Origin: Isoetes taiwanensis
Lineage: Eukaryota > Streptophyta > Lycopodiopsida > Isoetales > Isoetaceae
Direction of reading: 5' to 3'
Length of the DNA stretch: 64,000 nucleotides
NCBI GenBank assembly: GCA_021234155.1
Contig: JAJEKV010000006.1
Location: 930,001 to 994,000 of the forward strand
Part shown: positions 11,995-22,222 of the stretch, one piece after another
Layout of the letters: each line of letters begins with the position of its first letter
How positions within the stretch are numbered: the first letter of the stretch is position 1
Notes under the pieces: model-generated
The model's database searches: none
What the model was told of the DNA's origin: nothing
The model's input: the letters and a program-made list of their open reading frames with translations, nothing else
Position numbers and translations under genes: made by a program

Positions 11995-12531
11995 GCGCCA
12001 ATTCCTATCATCAAGGATCAACTGGTGAATCTCTGGGATTTTAAGCCTTGAACAAATTTTACTCAACATTCAGTTAATGGCATCCATGCATTTGGTAGTT
12101 GCTCCATTGACAACACTGAAACTTTGCTATATCTACCGATGAATGCATCATTCTGGGGCAGAGGAATGAATTTGTTCAAAGTCCTTTTCTCACTTTGGTT
12201 TTTAACTGTTTTATGTCCAGCTGCATTGAAGATTGCCTCATATCTGCCATTTCCATATGCGGCATTAAGTGTTTTCCTCTTTATACATGCACCAGTCCGG
12301 GACTTCATCTACGATTTTGTGGCAGACAATCAATATCATTGGTTTGGACGGACAGAGAAATGCATAGTTCCATCAGATGAGGTGCTTGATAAATTCATTG
12401 ACAAGGAGGAGATGCTAGAACAAAGGCTTAAGAAAGAGCAGGAGCATTGCCAAGGCTTTGGTTGCTTATTATCAGAAGTATGTCGACGAGCAGTCCAAGA
12501 AGGAAATAACGGAAAGCTTGCAGCAGTATGA
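11995..12531 (+). pseudogene. DCC-family (thiol-disulfide oxidoreductase-like) C-terminal exons
   Basis: A 30-bp exon-like segment at 11995-12024 encodes ANSYHQGST, preceded by AG and followed by GTGAAT. The next exon starts near 12221 after TTATGTCCAG, and the split codon restores an alanine, giving STAALKIASYLPFPYAALSVF, then a segment with RDFIYDFVADNQYHWFGR and EKCIVPSDEVLDKFID. This is the C-terminal half of the DCC family, which is named for an N-terminal DxxCxxC motif. I cannot find exons carrying that N-terminal motif upstream, so the gene is partial. The correct splice sites show it derives from a genomic copy. It may be a gene with unrecognised upstream exons or a truncated fragment. 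Confidence 0.6.
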
Positions 12532-12609
12532 TCGAACTTGGAGAAAAAACAACGAGGATTTAACTGTTTGTTCATTATTAATAAATTCTATTATTACATG
12601 CTACCTCAT

Positions 12610-12696
12610 GTATTAATATTAATATTAATATTGGTATTGGTATTGGTATTGGTATTGGTATTGGTATTGGTATTGGTATTGGTATTGGTATTGGTG
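12610..12696. repeat. Hexanucleotide microsatellite (GGTATT)n
   Basis: A short run of AATATT repeats leads into about 11 nearly perfect copies of GGTATT ending at about 12696. It is a simple repeat just downstream of the DCC-like exon. Confidence 0.95.
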
Positions 12697-12799
12697 AGGC
12701 TATGATATACCATCCATCATTAGAGTATTAGGTAATGTCTATATCTACACCCCTACACCATCTTGGAGCCCGAAGAAGGGGCTCAAAAAAAAAAAAAAA

Positions 12800-13075
12800 A
12801 AGTACAGTTAACACAAACCATTAACACACAACTAACATTATTAACACAAACCATTGTTTTACACATTTAAATTAAATCCCCATAAACCCCTTTGGTTTGG
12901 GTGCATATTCACTGATGGGAGGTTCGTAGAGGCCCGAGAGCCTCAAAAATTTACAATACGTGTACAAAATTAACACCATTAAGTACATTCTCTCAAACCT
13001 TATAGTAATTTGCAAACCTTAATATACAGTATACAAAAATTTGTACATGCATACCCCACAAATGAGGATCGCTAT
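12800..13075. repeat. Dispersed repeat, relative of the MITE at 33.7 kb
   Basis: This segment shares several blocks in the same order with 33690-33930: CTTTGGTTTGGGTGCATA, then CAAACCTTATAGTA, TTTGCAAACC against TTCGCAAACC, and ATACCCCACAAATGAGGATC. Its left side carries AGTTAACACAAACCATT, like the terminal sequence of that MITE. The right terminus is not clear. Confidence 0.65.
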
Positions 13076-13255
13076 GTACGATTTTTAAGCTCAGATTTAG
13101 AAAGATGAAAGTCGCACCAACAAAAAATAAATTCAATAGATTGCTTCAAACATAACAATCGAGGGTTTGGATTGGGATAATCAATCAACCATCTTGCCTT
13201 TGCTCTTTTTAATAGCACATACACATGCAGATCCTTATGATGGTTATTAGATCAA

Positions 13256-13795
13256 CTAGGAAAAATATGGTGGATGTACAAGAGTAGCATTCACAAATGT
13301 TACAGAATCTGGCAAATGATTAAGTTCAACATGGAGGAGTTTGGCCCAACCTTTCACCCCTCTGAAGTCCCCAGTTCCACCCACTATTGCAACTTCAGAA
13401 CCATAAGCAATATCACGGCCATTGATAGAAAATGTACCATTGTATTGCTCTGTTTCAATCACGGCCGTCAAAATTTCTTGTGCATGTGGAAAATCTGTGT
13501 AGAAACTGTCTGCAATAGTAATCCAGGACTTCAGACGTCCCACTGCCTTGGAAGTGTTGGATTGCTCTGCAGTAAGTAGTATGTCACCTATTCCTATCGT
13601 TCCCCACTTGGTTGTAGTAACATAGTCGCCATCAGTACTAGCTACAACTCGTACTGTCTCATTGGGCTTGCCAAATGTGGTATGGACATAAAAGACTAAG
13701 TTAGATGTCTTCATTTTGAGTTGGCCATGATGATGATATGCATTTGCAAGGTGCAACACGATCAAGAGCAATGCGGATGTGAGTAACACATTCAT
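13256..13795 (-). CDS. Dirigent protein
   Basis: This single-exon frame encodes 179 residues. Residues 1-19 (MNVLLTSALLLIVLHLANA) are a typical secretory signal peptide, so the product is expected in the apoplast. The rest follows the dirigent fold: a first strand with LVFYVHTTF, then GTIGIGDILLT, the SKAVGRLKSW block, a TEQYNGTFSINGRD hairpin, and the family signature VGGTGDFRGVKGWAKL near the C-terminus. Two or three N-glycosylation sequons are present. Dirigent proteins direct stereoselective radical coupling of phenols in lignan and related pathways; which reaction this one serves cannot be read from the sequence. The length is typical and no stop or frameshift is seen. A TATA box lies about 40 bp upstream of the ATG. 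Confidence 0.9.
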   Translation of the reverse strand: MNVLLTSALLLIVLHLANAYHHHGQLKMKTSNLVFYVHTTFGKPNETVRVVASTDGDYVTTTKWGTIGIGDILLTAEQSNTSKAVGRLKSWITIADSFYTDFPHAQEILTAVIETEQYNGTFSINGRDIAYGSEVAIVGGTGDFRGVKGWAKLLHVELNHLPDSVTFVNATLVHPPYFS

Positions 13796-13831
13796 CCTTG
13801 GACTTACAATTTCTAAAGCCCCTTATTCCAT

Positions 13832-13841
13832 CTTTTATAGA
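13832..13841 (-). promoter_or_regulatory. TATA box of the dirigent gene
   Basis: The minus strand reads CTATAAAAGA here, about 40 bp upstream of the dirigent start codon at 13795. Sequence and spacing suit a plant core promoter with a short leader. Confidence 0.65.
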
Positions 13842-16080
13842 GGACATGTACACAAGAACAAAAAAAAAGGATGTATCTTATATTTAGATGCACTCATTCC
13901 TAAGCTGGAATGCTTGACTTTAAGTGCATTGCTTCTTGAAACAGCAACTTTTAAAGTCCTTGAATGGGAAATACCATGTGATGACCATTACAAAAAATCG
14001 TCTATCGTATGGCAGAAGGCTAACACTATTCGTTTGGAAACTTGAGCTCTTTATTGTCATTTTTATACTTCAATCAACTCTTAAAATACATTTTTTTGGG
14101 TTGAGAATATAAGGGCCATCCTCTAAAACATTCAAAACTATAAAATTAATTCAAGTAAAATCATATAAATCATATAAAACCTGAGCATCCATGAAGACTT
14201 CAATATGCCATGACCTGTATTAGCATTTATTTATAATATTTACATCCAAAATATCATTTTTGGGTTGTTCTTGTGAGAAACCCCTCGCGAAAAAACACAT
14301 TGTTGATCGATGACAGTAAATACAAGGTCGGTTCTTGCAACCAGTCAAACACTATGATTGAGGTTTAATTTGTTCCTCGCACCATATGTAGCCATCTTGA
14401 CTACTAGGTTACAATGGGTTCAAATCCCACAAAATGCACTACTGCTTCTAAGATAGAAGGCCCGTTAACGGGCTCAAATCCCGTTATTGATACATATTTC
14501 TTGCTAGTTTTATATTTGGATGCATCGTTCTCAGAACTAAACCATGTTCCACAAATTGCAACATCTACTTATCAATGTTGACAATGGTGCTTTATGTCCT
14601 TGTTCCTATCACGTGGAGAGGCCCCAAAGGGGCAAAATGTTCACCAACACATATCTATAAGCAGTCTATCATAACCAATTTTTTAAACTTGAAAGAACTG
14701 ACATGTTTTTTAAATTTGTTCAATTTTCCATATGGAGATGTCTTTGAATGCATAGAAATGCTGCTCTAATGCATCATGCATGAAGTTCATCTTTGAGCCA
14801 TAATATAGACATTATGAACTATAGTTCCTTGTTGAAGATTACTGCCACATCCTCTGTCCCTCTGAGAGCAAAGAAACGTGTGGGCACACCTGCAATAAGC
14901 TATAAACAGCCTTCCGATTTTACCGTAAGAGATAACATGACCAAGTGAGGTGGTTTATTTCTCGTATATAATGAATATTGGCTATAGTCTTCTAGTTTAA
15001 TTTTCATATCTACTCCAACATCTCCAAGAAGTGGTCTACCCTAAATCAAAATCTTATGATATCTCAGGGGAGACATGTTCTTGGTTCACATTTGAATTCT
15101 ATATGGATAAGTAGGAACATGTATTAAAAACTATCAACTGATTTACCTTCATGCATAGGGGTTGCATGAGAGTACTAAGAATGGAGATTTCTGATGTGAG
15201 GGATCTTCTTATGCAGATGTACAAAAGTAAATGCTAGTACGTACAATTCATATTTATATTTCATGTGTCCACGAACATTCATATTTGGTTTCCAGTTGTG
15301 TTCTGCATTCATTCGTCCTGTCGAATTCAACATTGTGTGCTTCTATTTATTAATGCAGAGCTTTTGGTCTCTATTTACCTATGGGGAGCTTTTACTACCA
15401 TCCAGTAAAGGCTAGCATCATCCATTACTCAAAATCGGTTAATAGAGGCATCCATTAATCTATGTTATAGAACTATTTCAGGTCTTGCAACCATAGAATT
15501 GCATATGCCTTATGGGCGCCCTCAAGATAATATCAAGATGTTAGCTGTTTCCTGCACATTAAATTTGCTATCTAATGATCTATTAATAGTGCCCTAGATG
15601 CTTCAAAATATAGTTTGCCACATCTGTCTTAATGTACTTAATTGAAATGGCAAACTATTCTTCATCATACTTTCCTATAAAAAAGATTCTATTGCTGGCA
15701 TCCTCGGTTTCCAACTTCTTAAAAGAATATACCTTGAACAATTCTAGTCCATTGATGGGTGAGCTTTTGTTAAACCCATCACCTCGAATAAATTATGAGT
15801 TTATCATCAAAATTTGGAGATGAACGTCATCTACAAAATTAGCTATTTAAGGCCCTAGAATATACATTCTAGCAGTTTGACAACTTTAAGGTTGGATTCC
15901 GTGTCTATAACTGTCTTCTTTCTTTGACACGTCGTGTGATGACATGGTACCTCACTATCTAGCCAATGTGAAAAATGGAGGTCAGCCTCTGGGGTGCTTA
16001 AATTTTATTACCTCTTTTAGTATTAAATAGCTCTTCAATATCAATATCACTATCTATCTACTCTATATATGTTCTTATGT
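13842..16080. other. No recognised gene
   Basis: This is AT-rich intergenic DNA. Two B-box-like sequences occur (GGGTTCAAATCCCAC at 14419-14433 and GGGCTCAAATCCCG near 14471), but no tRNA can be folded from what I see. They may be remnants of tRNA-derived SINEs. Confidence 0.5.
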
Positions 16081-16084
16081 TTGT

Positions 16085-16375
16085 CGCGCTTATCCGACCG
16101 TCCGTTCGAGATCCGACGGCTCACGTGGCTTTGGGACGTATCCTACGGCCCAGATGGCCTGGGAGTTTATATATAATTCGTATAGACGCGATCCTACGGT
16201 CCAGGTTGATTTGATCCTGATCGTCGGTTTGAGATCCTACGGCTCACGTTGCTTTGGGACACATCCTACGGTGTACATGACTTTGGGAATTATATGTAAT
16301 AGATCCTATGGCTCATGTTGCGTGAGATCTCGACCCTTGATCGAGTCCAGGATCCTACGGCCCAAGTTGAATGCT
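16085..16375. repeat. Degenerate repeat array based on GATCCTACGGC
   Basis: Seven copies of a unit with core GATCCTACGG are spaced 30-60 bp apart (the first is GATCCGACGGCTCACG near 16110, the last GATCCTACGGCCCAAG near 16351). Several units continue as GCTCACGTTGCTTTGGGA. The array is irregular rather than a perfect satellite and resembles subterminal repeat arrays of some plant DNA transposons. Confidence 0.7.
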
Positions 16376-16404
16376 CATCCCTTAGGAAAAGGCTTTTAAA
16401 ATTT

Positions 16405-16480
16405 TTATGTTGTGTGGGGGATTCGAACCCTGGCCATTGACCCCCCAACCCCCCATTCTAACCACTAGACCAAGCATTAA
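16405..16480 (-). repeat. tRNA-like (SINE head) sequence
   Basis: On the minus strand GCTTGGTCTAGTGGTTAGAA (A-box region, 16456-16475) is followed about 33 nt later by GGTTCGAATCC (B box, 16419-16429). These are the two internal RNA polymerase III promoter boxes of a tRNA. The acceptor stem does not pair and the middle is a run of G residues, so this is a tRNA-derived SINE or pseudo-tRNA rather than a functional tRNA gene. Confidence 0.6.
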
Positions 16481-16544
16481 TTCCATGAAGAATTTATGTT
16501 TCAAATATACTTAAGGGTAATGTTCCCATTAAGATAAAATATAC

Positions 16545-16815
16545 TATAACATTCTAGCTAGTTCAGGAATGTTCTAGAATGTTCTGGAAGGCTCTAGAAA
16601 GTTTGAGAATCTTCTAGAAAGTTCTAGCACATAAGAGAATCTAGGGGGCATCTAAGAAAATTCTTCCTGAAAGTTCCAAATTGTTCTAATAAGTTTTAGA
16701 ATGTTCTAGAATGTAGGGGAATCTACGGGAATGTAAGGAAATCTAGGGAAATACTTCCAAAAAGTTCTAGAATATATTGAAAGTCTTAGAATGTTCTAAA
16801 AAGTTATAGAATGTA
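16545..16815. repeat. Degenerate short-repeat array of TTCTAGAA-type palindromes
   Basis: At least ten near-copies of GTTCTAGAATG, an approximately 11-bp unit, run through this segment with spacing that drifts. Examples are GAATGTTCTAGAATGTTCTGG near 16567 and AGAATGTTCTAGAATG near 16697. The 8-bp palindrome TTCTAGAA also fits the alternating TTC/GAA pattern of a heat-shock element. It is most simply a decayed minisatellite. Confidence 0.7.
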
Positions 16816-16879
16816 AAGAAACATGCACGTAGGAACATGCTAAAACTCGAACATGCACCGTAGGACGCATTAAATTTCT

Positions 16880-16907
16880 TGTATATATATATATATATAT
16901 ATATACA
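16880..16907. repeat. (TA)n microsatellite
   Basis: About 13 TA units lie immediately upstream of the LINE-B 5' end. The insertion may have occurred next to this tract. Confidence 0.95.
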
Positions 16908-16967
16908 ATTATATTCGCCAAAAACGGAATTAGGTGCGCGCCAGTTTGGCGCCTCCGAGCCTTTCGT

Positions 16968-17687
16968 ATGCCGCCCAAGAAAAAAGCTATGGAGTATGAG
17001 GGAGACATGGATCATCTTCTATCTGTGATGCTGGAATTGAAGAACGAGGTATTAACGCTGAGATCAGAAGTTAAGGGCATCAAAGAAGCGCTCAATCTAA
17101 TGGCCCAAAATTCCGAGAACCAAAAATCGGAATCCTCTGATAAACAGACCTACGATTTCAGAGCGCAGATCACAGCTTTAGAAATCAAGCTTGCTTCCCT
17201 AGTAGCGGAGTCCACTAAGGAACAGATGAAAATTCATCATGCTGAGGTCAAAGAACAGATGAAAATTCATCACGCAGAGATCTCTTCGGAGCAACTAGAC
17301 CAAGAAGCACGGGCAAGAAACTTGAAAATCTCTGGCCTCCATGAGATTGATGGAGAAGACATCAATGACACAGTCAGAAATTTCTTCGCTACCACGATGA
17401 GGTTACATGATCCTCTATACACAACAGCACGCAGGCTAGGGAAACCAGGACCATATACCCGGCCAATTTTGGTCAGATTTCAGAGCAAGGAAGCCAGAGA
17501 TAGAGTCATGCATAACAGAGCTGCTCTCAAGGGCGAAAAGGTTTGGTTAGACATAGATCTTACTCCAGGACAACAGGAGATAAGGAAAGCGGAATGGGCA
17601 AAAGTGAAAACTGCAAGGGAAGAAGGATTAGTGGCGTATCTCGATAAGGGAGGCAAAGCCATAATCACAAGTAAGAAGCACAAATAG
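16968..17687 (+). CDS. LINE-B ORF1 protein
   Basis: This is an intact frame of 239 residues. Residues about 10-110 are heptad-rich and predicted to form a coiled coil (for example LELKNEVLTLRSEVKGIKEAL). A direct duplication of KEQMKIHHAE lies at about residues 83-103. Residues about 120-200 look like an RNA-recognition-motif fold (ARNLKISGLHEI, then RPILVRFQSKEARDRVM). This coiled-coil plus RRM plan is that of L1-like ORF1 proteins, which bind their own RNA as trimers. The stop at 17687 is 12 bp before the ORF2 frame at 17700. No zinc knuckle is visible. Confidence 0.85.
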   Translation: MPPKKKAMEYEGDMDHLLSVMLELKNEVLTLRSEVKGIKEALNLMAQNSENQKSESSDKQTYDFRAQITALEIKLASLVAESTKEQMKIHHAEVKEQMKIHHAEISSEQLDQEARARNLKISGLHEIDGEDINDTVRNFFATTMRLHDPLYTTARRLGKPGPYTRPILVRFQSKEARDRVMHNRAALKGEKVWLDIDLTPGQQEIRKAEWAKVKTAREEGLVAYLDKGGKAIITSKKHK

Positions 17688-17699
17688 GAAATAGGGGCC

Positions 17700-20600
17700 T
17701 TGAGAGTCAGTCTGTGGAACACACATGGACTATCTCAAGCCAAGCTGAATGCTACTTTTGCTGTTTGGGAACATCAAGATCTAATATGTTTTACAGAAAC
17801 CTGGCATCACAAAACACGCTCTCTTCCTGACATTCTGGGTTTTGAGCTGCTGGGACATGTTGAAAATGATAAGAAACCAGGCGCAGGTCGTGGCCATGGA
17901 GGTATTGCTCTATACAAAAGATCTAACTCTACATTTGATATGGAGGTAAAGAAGGATCCCAAGAAACAATACATATGGGTTAAACTCTGCGAGAATGGAC
18001 AGCAAGCATTCTTTGCCATATGCTACTTTGCTCCTGAATCCTCCCAGATATACAAACAACCAGATCATGACAAGGAAACTCCGTTTGAGAGCCTATGCAT
18101 GGATATCCTGGATTATTCATCTCAAGGTAAAATCTTTGTTATAGGAGACTTTAACGGTCGCACAAGCAACCAACAAGCAAATGTTTTTGAAAATCTCACA
18201 AATCTGCATTTGGATGAGCTCGAAGACCCATTGTACAAAATGTAATTTCAGCAGATCAAATTTCAAATGATAGGGGACAAAAACTCTTGGAGTTATGCAT
18301 CACCTGCCAACTCAAAATACTAAATGGAGTTCAGCCCTTCAATCTATCGGGCAAATTCACCTACCAGAACCACGCAGGTGCAAGTACTATTGACTATCTG
18401 TTAGCCAGAAACAAAGACCAAATCAGGGATTTCTCTATAGGAGATCTTATGCCAGAATCTGACCATGCACCCTTGCACATGATATTCGAAGCACATGCTA
18501 AAACATTGAAACAGGCCCAGAAATTTCGCCCTAGGATCAGGGTAGACTATGAGCAGCATGTCAAGTACAGAGAGCATCTGGAGGGGCTGCTTACAGATGC
18601 AATATGGTCAGGAGAAATAGAAAAAGATGCAAAGCTGCTCCAAGAACACATGTTAAATGCTGCAACTGGAACTTTTGGTCTCACGAAAAGGCACAGGAGA
18701 GGCATTCCTTGCAACTCTTGGTGGGATGCTGAATGCCAAGATGCCCGAAGCAAACTGCATCATAACTGTGTGTACAAGCCCGCATGGTATAAACGCCTCA
18801 TAAGGCACAAAAAGCGCACCTACTTTGCTACAAGACAACAGACATTATCTGATCAGCTGCTAAAGAAACCTAAACGGTTCTGGAACATGCTTAAAGATAG
18901 CCATGCACATAATAGCCTTGATAATGATGCTCTGCTAAAATTAGTCAAGGATATTTATGAAAGGGAAGGCGCTACCAGCATGCCTATTATGGCTACATCT
19001 GAAACACTTTTTACTGTTGCAGAGGTAGAGCTATGCTTATCCAAGTTAGCAAATAATAAGGCCCCAGATGCTGACGGTTTATGCATGGAGCTCTTAAAGT
19101 GGGGCGGAGAGAAGACTCACGAGATCTTAACAGAATTGCTGAACTTATGCCTCACCCAGGGACTGCCTCACAGTTGGAAACTAAACCGAGTACACCCAAT
19201 CCATAAAGGAGGAAATCACAAAGTGGCAGCAAATTATAGAACAATTCTTATTGGCAGCATTTTCTCAAAAATTCTGGGCAGTCTTCTTGAGAACAAGCTC
19301 AGCAGCTGGACAGAGCAAGCAGAGGCTCGCTCACAATACCAGGCAGGGTTCCGATGTGATCATAACACCCTTGATCATGTCCTCACACTCCGGGCTGTGA
19401 TTGAGAAAGCTAAAACACCAAACTCTTCCCTGTATCTAGCATTCATTGACTTCTCTAAGGCGTTTGATACAGTTCCCCGTAAAGACCTTGGTGATAGATT
19501 GCTTCAACTCGGAGTCCCCAAAGAAATTAGAGATGCGGTATCCCAACTATATGCTGAAGTGCTAATAACAATCTCCAGAGAGAGCAATTCAGTTCTGAAG
19601 AGCACGATAGGAGTAAGGCAGGGATGCCCTTTATCCCCCACTCTATTCGGCATTTATATTGATGAACTAGATGATTGGCTACGCCAAAGATCACTAGCAG
19701 GGACAAAATTGGGCAGCTACATCCTTCAGCTGCTCCTCTATGCCGACGATGTAGTTCTAATTGCCAGCAAGAAAAAGGTATTGCAAGAGCATCTCAACCA
19801 CTTAGCAGACTTCTGTGCAGCAAAGAAGATGACCATTAATCTGTCAAAGTCTAAAATTATGGTTTTTGGCTCAAGAGAAAGGCCAGATTTCACCTACAGG
19901 GGAGAGCTACTGGAAATAGTTGAGTCATATAAATACTTGGGGATTGACATGGCAGCTAACTACAGTTGGAAAATCTGCATTAATAGAAGAGTTTCAGGCG
20001 GGAAAGCGGCACTATATAGCATGCTAGCTAAATGCAATAAGGCATCACTCACTTGATTTGGAATTTGAAGAAGCTTCTCTTCAAAACACTAGTACGACGG
20101 TGGTCTTTGTGACGGTGCTCCAATCTGGGGTCCAGAGATCTCGGCCAAACTGTGGAAGCAGATTGAAGCGATTCAAAAATCCTTCATAAAGGAAGAACTC
20201 GGCATTAGATCTCAAATCCCTTATCCGATTATGCTTGCTGAAGTAGGCCTGCTACCACTGGAGTTAGAAGGTTTATACCAGGCAATAAACTTCTTTAACA
20301 GGGTGAATGCTCAAGATACAACCAGATTATCTCACCATGCTTTGGAGAACTCAGAGTGGAAGAACAAGTTATTAGCTTGGGCTGCTAGATGGGGGGTAAC
20401 CGCCTGGCCACTTGAGAAAGATGAAATCCGAGCCATGCTAGAGAAGCAAGCAATGCAACACATGTGGGCAAACCCAGGAAAGAGAATGATACAGTACCAG
20501 AAAAATGTCAATCCCATGATAACAGGTGAAAGCCAACTCTATTTGATAGCGAATATACCTAAGTCTCAGAGATGCCTGCTGGCTAGGTACAGAACAGGGT

Positions 20601-20854
20601 CTCATAAGCTGGAAATTGAGACTGGGAGATGGGCTAAGATACAGGTAGAAGAACGTTTATGTAAAATATGTGAGACGAGACAGATTGAAGACGAAGACCA
20701 TGTTTTCACATGCTGCCCGGAATACGCCCACATCAGAGATAGCTTTGGTATTCAAGCTACTGATTTTCTATCTTTGTTACAGATGCCACCAATGGCTTTA
20801 GGACCCTATATTAGAGCTGTTGATACTCACCGCTCTTTTTTGTTAAAGTTGTAA
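17700..20854 (+). pseudogene. LINE-B ORF2 (endonuclease and reverse transcriptase), frameshifted
   Basis: The endonuclease occupies 17700-18480: VSLWNTHGLSQAKLN, ICFTETWH, FVIGDFNGR and, after a frameshift near 18235, ESDHAPLHM. The reverse transcriptase covers about 18950-20050 with NYRTILIGSIFSKILG, FIDFSKAFDTVPR, GVRQGCPLSPTLFGIY, the catalytic LLYADDVVLIA near 19737 and YKYLGIDM. A stop at 20054-20056 and frameshifts up to about 20130 break the frame. The C-terminal part (20231-20854) ends in a CKIC...DHVFTCC zinc-binding segment. Without the breaks the protein would be about 1050 residues. The enzyme would copy the element's RNA at a nicked genomic target. Confidence 0.85.
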
Positions 20855-20983
20855 ATAGCTTGTTCATGTGCTCCATGGTCTTTCGAGGCCCAAGAGAGCA
20901 TCAGACAAAATAATAATAATAATAATATTGGGTGCCACAAATGATGTAGAGTCTCAAATGGTGTAGAGATTATGCCACAAAAT

Positions 20984-21137
20984 CTTGGTAGAGATTGATC
21001 TCGGTCGTCCATCTTTTGAGATGGACGGTCCAGACGGTGCCACCTCGTAACTCCCCAAGCACCCCTCTTGTTGGTGTACCAAAACATTGGTACAGATTGA
21101 TCTCGGCCGTCCATCTCTGAGATGAACGGCCCACAAC
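20984..21137. repeat. Duplicated segment, each copy with a hairpin
   Basis: Two direct repeats of about 50 bp begin CTTGGTAGAGATTGATCTCGG (near 20984) and ATTGGTACAGATTGATCTCGG (near 21086). Each holds an inverted repeat: CGTCCATCT-TTTG-AGATGGACG at 21006-21027 (9-bp perfect arms) and its relative CCGTCCATCTCTGAGATGAACGG at 21107-21129 (one mismatch). Confidence 0.75.
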
Positions 21138-21929
21138 AAAAGCCCCAATTCGATTTCTCCACGCCGATGGCGCCCCTGTGGTTTTCCTTGGGGTTCAGTC
21201 GATTGGAGCAGCAATGGTGACGGAGGAGGTAGATCTTTTCTGCCGCTGTTACAAATCCGACCGATCGATCCGCTCCTCTGGCCAAGTTAAGATTGGGATC
21301 TTGTGTTTTTGTCAAAAATCCGTCTGGCCATTGTGAATATCCAGGCCGAATTGACAGGGTTTTTTTCAGCGTTTATATCATGTTCTTTTCTAGGCGTTAC
21401 CCTGTCAGCTTCGAGACGCTGCCGGCAAGCCTAGCTGATTAAGAGAAGGAAACTCTGCTCCCATTGCCAGCAGTGTGTTTAATCGGCCTTTTAAGGTCTT
21501 TTCCAGGTTTCGTGTTGTTCCGTTTGCATTTGGCTTGTTTTGCATTTGGCTTGCTTGTGTCGTGGGTTTTTGAGGGCTAATCGTGTGGTTTCCCATTTCA
21601 CAAGGCGTCATTTGCTTCAGTGGGTCGTTCCTCCGGAACAGGGTTAACTTGGAATTGGATGACCGAGAAGTGATGGTGATATGATAGCTTCCAAGAAAAC
21701 ATCAAAATGGGACTCCTTTAATTTTGTACGTCCTGCTTCTTCTCACTGTAGGATGCTTCAGTTTTGTGCAGGAGAAATAAAGCATTGTGAAATTTCTATG
21801 CAGGGTATGCAGAAGCATGAGCTTTTAAAAACAGAAGTGCTGCCAGCTATGGCTTTGAACCGAGCAGTCCAAAGGCTTCTAAATGAATTTGCTGATTTAT
21901 TATCTGAAGATGAATTGCAGAATACGGAA
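21138..21929. other. No recognised gene; possible exon
   Basis: A segment at about 21804-21937 is bounded by CTATGCAG and GTAATT, and reads [20 protein letters not shown] and beyond. It looks exon-like, but I cannot assign it. A short frame from the ATG at 21213 runs 40 codons and is also unassigned. Both could belong to a decayed gene. Confidence 0.35.
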
Positions 21930-21935
21930 AATGTG

Positions 21936-22222
21936 GTAATTTAGATGTTGCAACAAGAATATTTGAACAGATGCCTGTGAAGGAAGTTGTTGCATGGAAT
22001 GCTTTAATTGTTGCGTATGCAGAACATGCAAGCTTGGAGGAGGCCAATCAAGTTTTTGAGCAAGTGCCCCAGCACAATGTGGTATCTTTTAACGCTATGA
22101 TTGCAGCTTATGGTCGTCACGGACAACTTATCAAGTCCCTCCAACTTTTTGACCAGATGCAAGAAGAATCGTTACAACCAGATAAGATTACCTTCATTTG
22201 TCTTATGGATATTTCGAAGTAG
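21936..22222 (+). pseudogene. Pentatricopeptide-repeat (PPR) gene fragment
   Basis: The frame reads about three PPR units: [40 protein letters not shown] and [20 protein letters not shown], then a partial unit with [19 protein letters not shown]. The pattern is that of plant PLS-class PPR proteins, which bind organellar RNA. It stops at 22222 without further repeats or a C-terminal E/DYW domain, and no start is evident, so this is a gene fragment. Confidence 0.75.

Larger units (their letters stand above)
16915..20930 (+). mobile_element. LINE-B, nearly full-length non-LTR retrotransposon
   Basis: This unit of about 4.0 kb has the standard LINE layout. It has a short leader, an intact ORF1 (16968-17687), then ORF2 from 17700 with apurinic endonuclease and reverse transcriptase. 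A short 3' UTR ends in a (TAA)n tail at 20908-20928. There is no poly(A) tail, unlike LINE-A. ORF2 is broken by at least one frameshift near 18235 and more near 20050-20120, so the copy is inactive. A 5'-truncated relative lies at 31963-32640 on the minus strand. Confidence 0.9.

Noticed and set aside
16405-16480. Functional tRNA gene on the minus strand
   Set aside because: A and B boxes are good, but no acceptor stem pairs and the anticodon region is a G-rich run.
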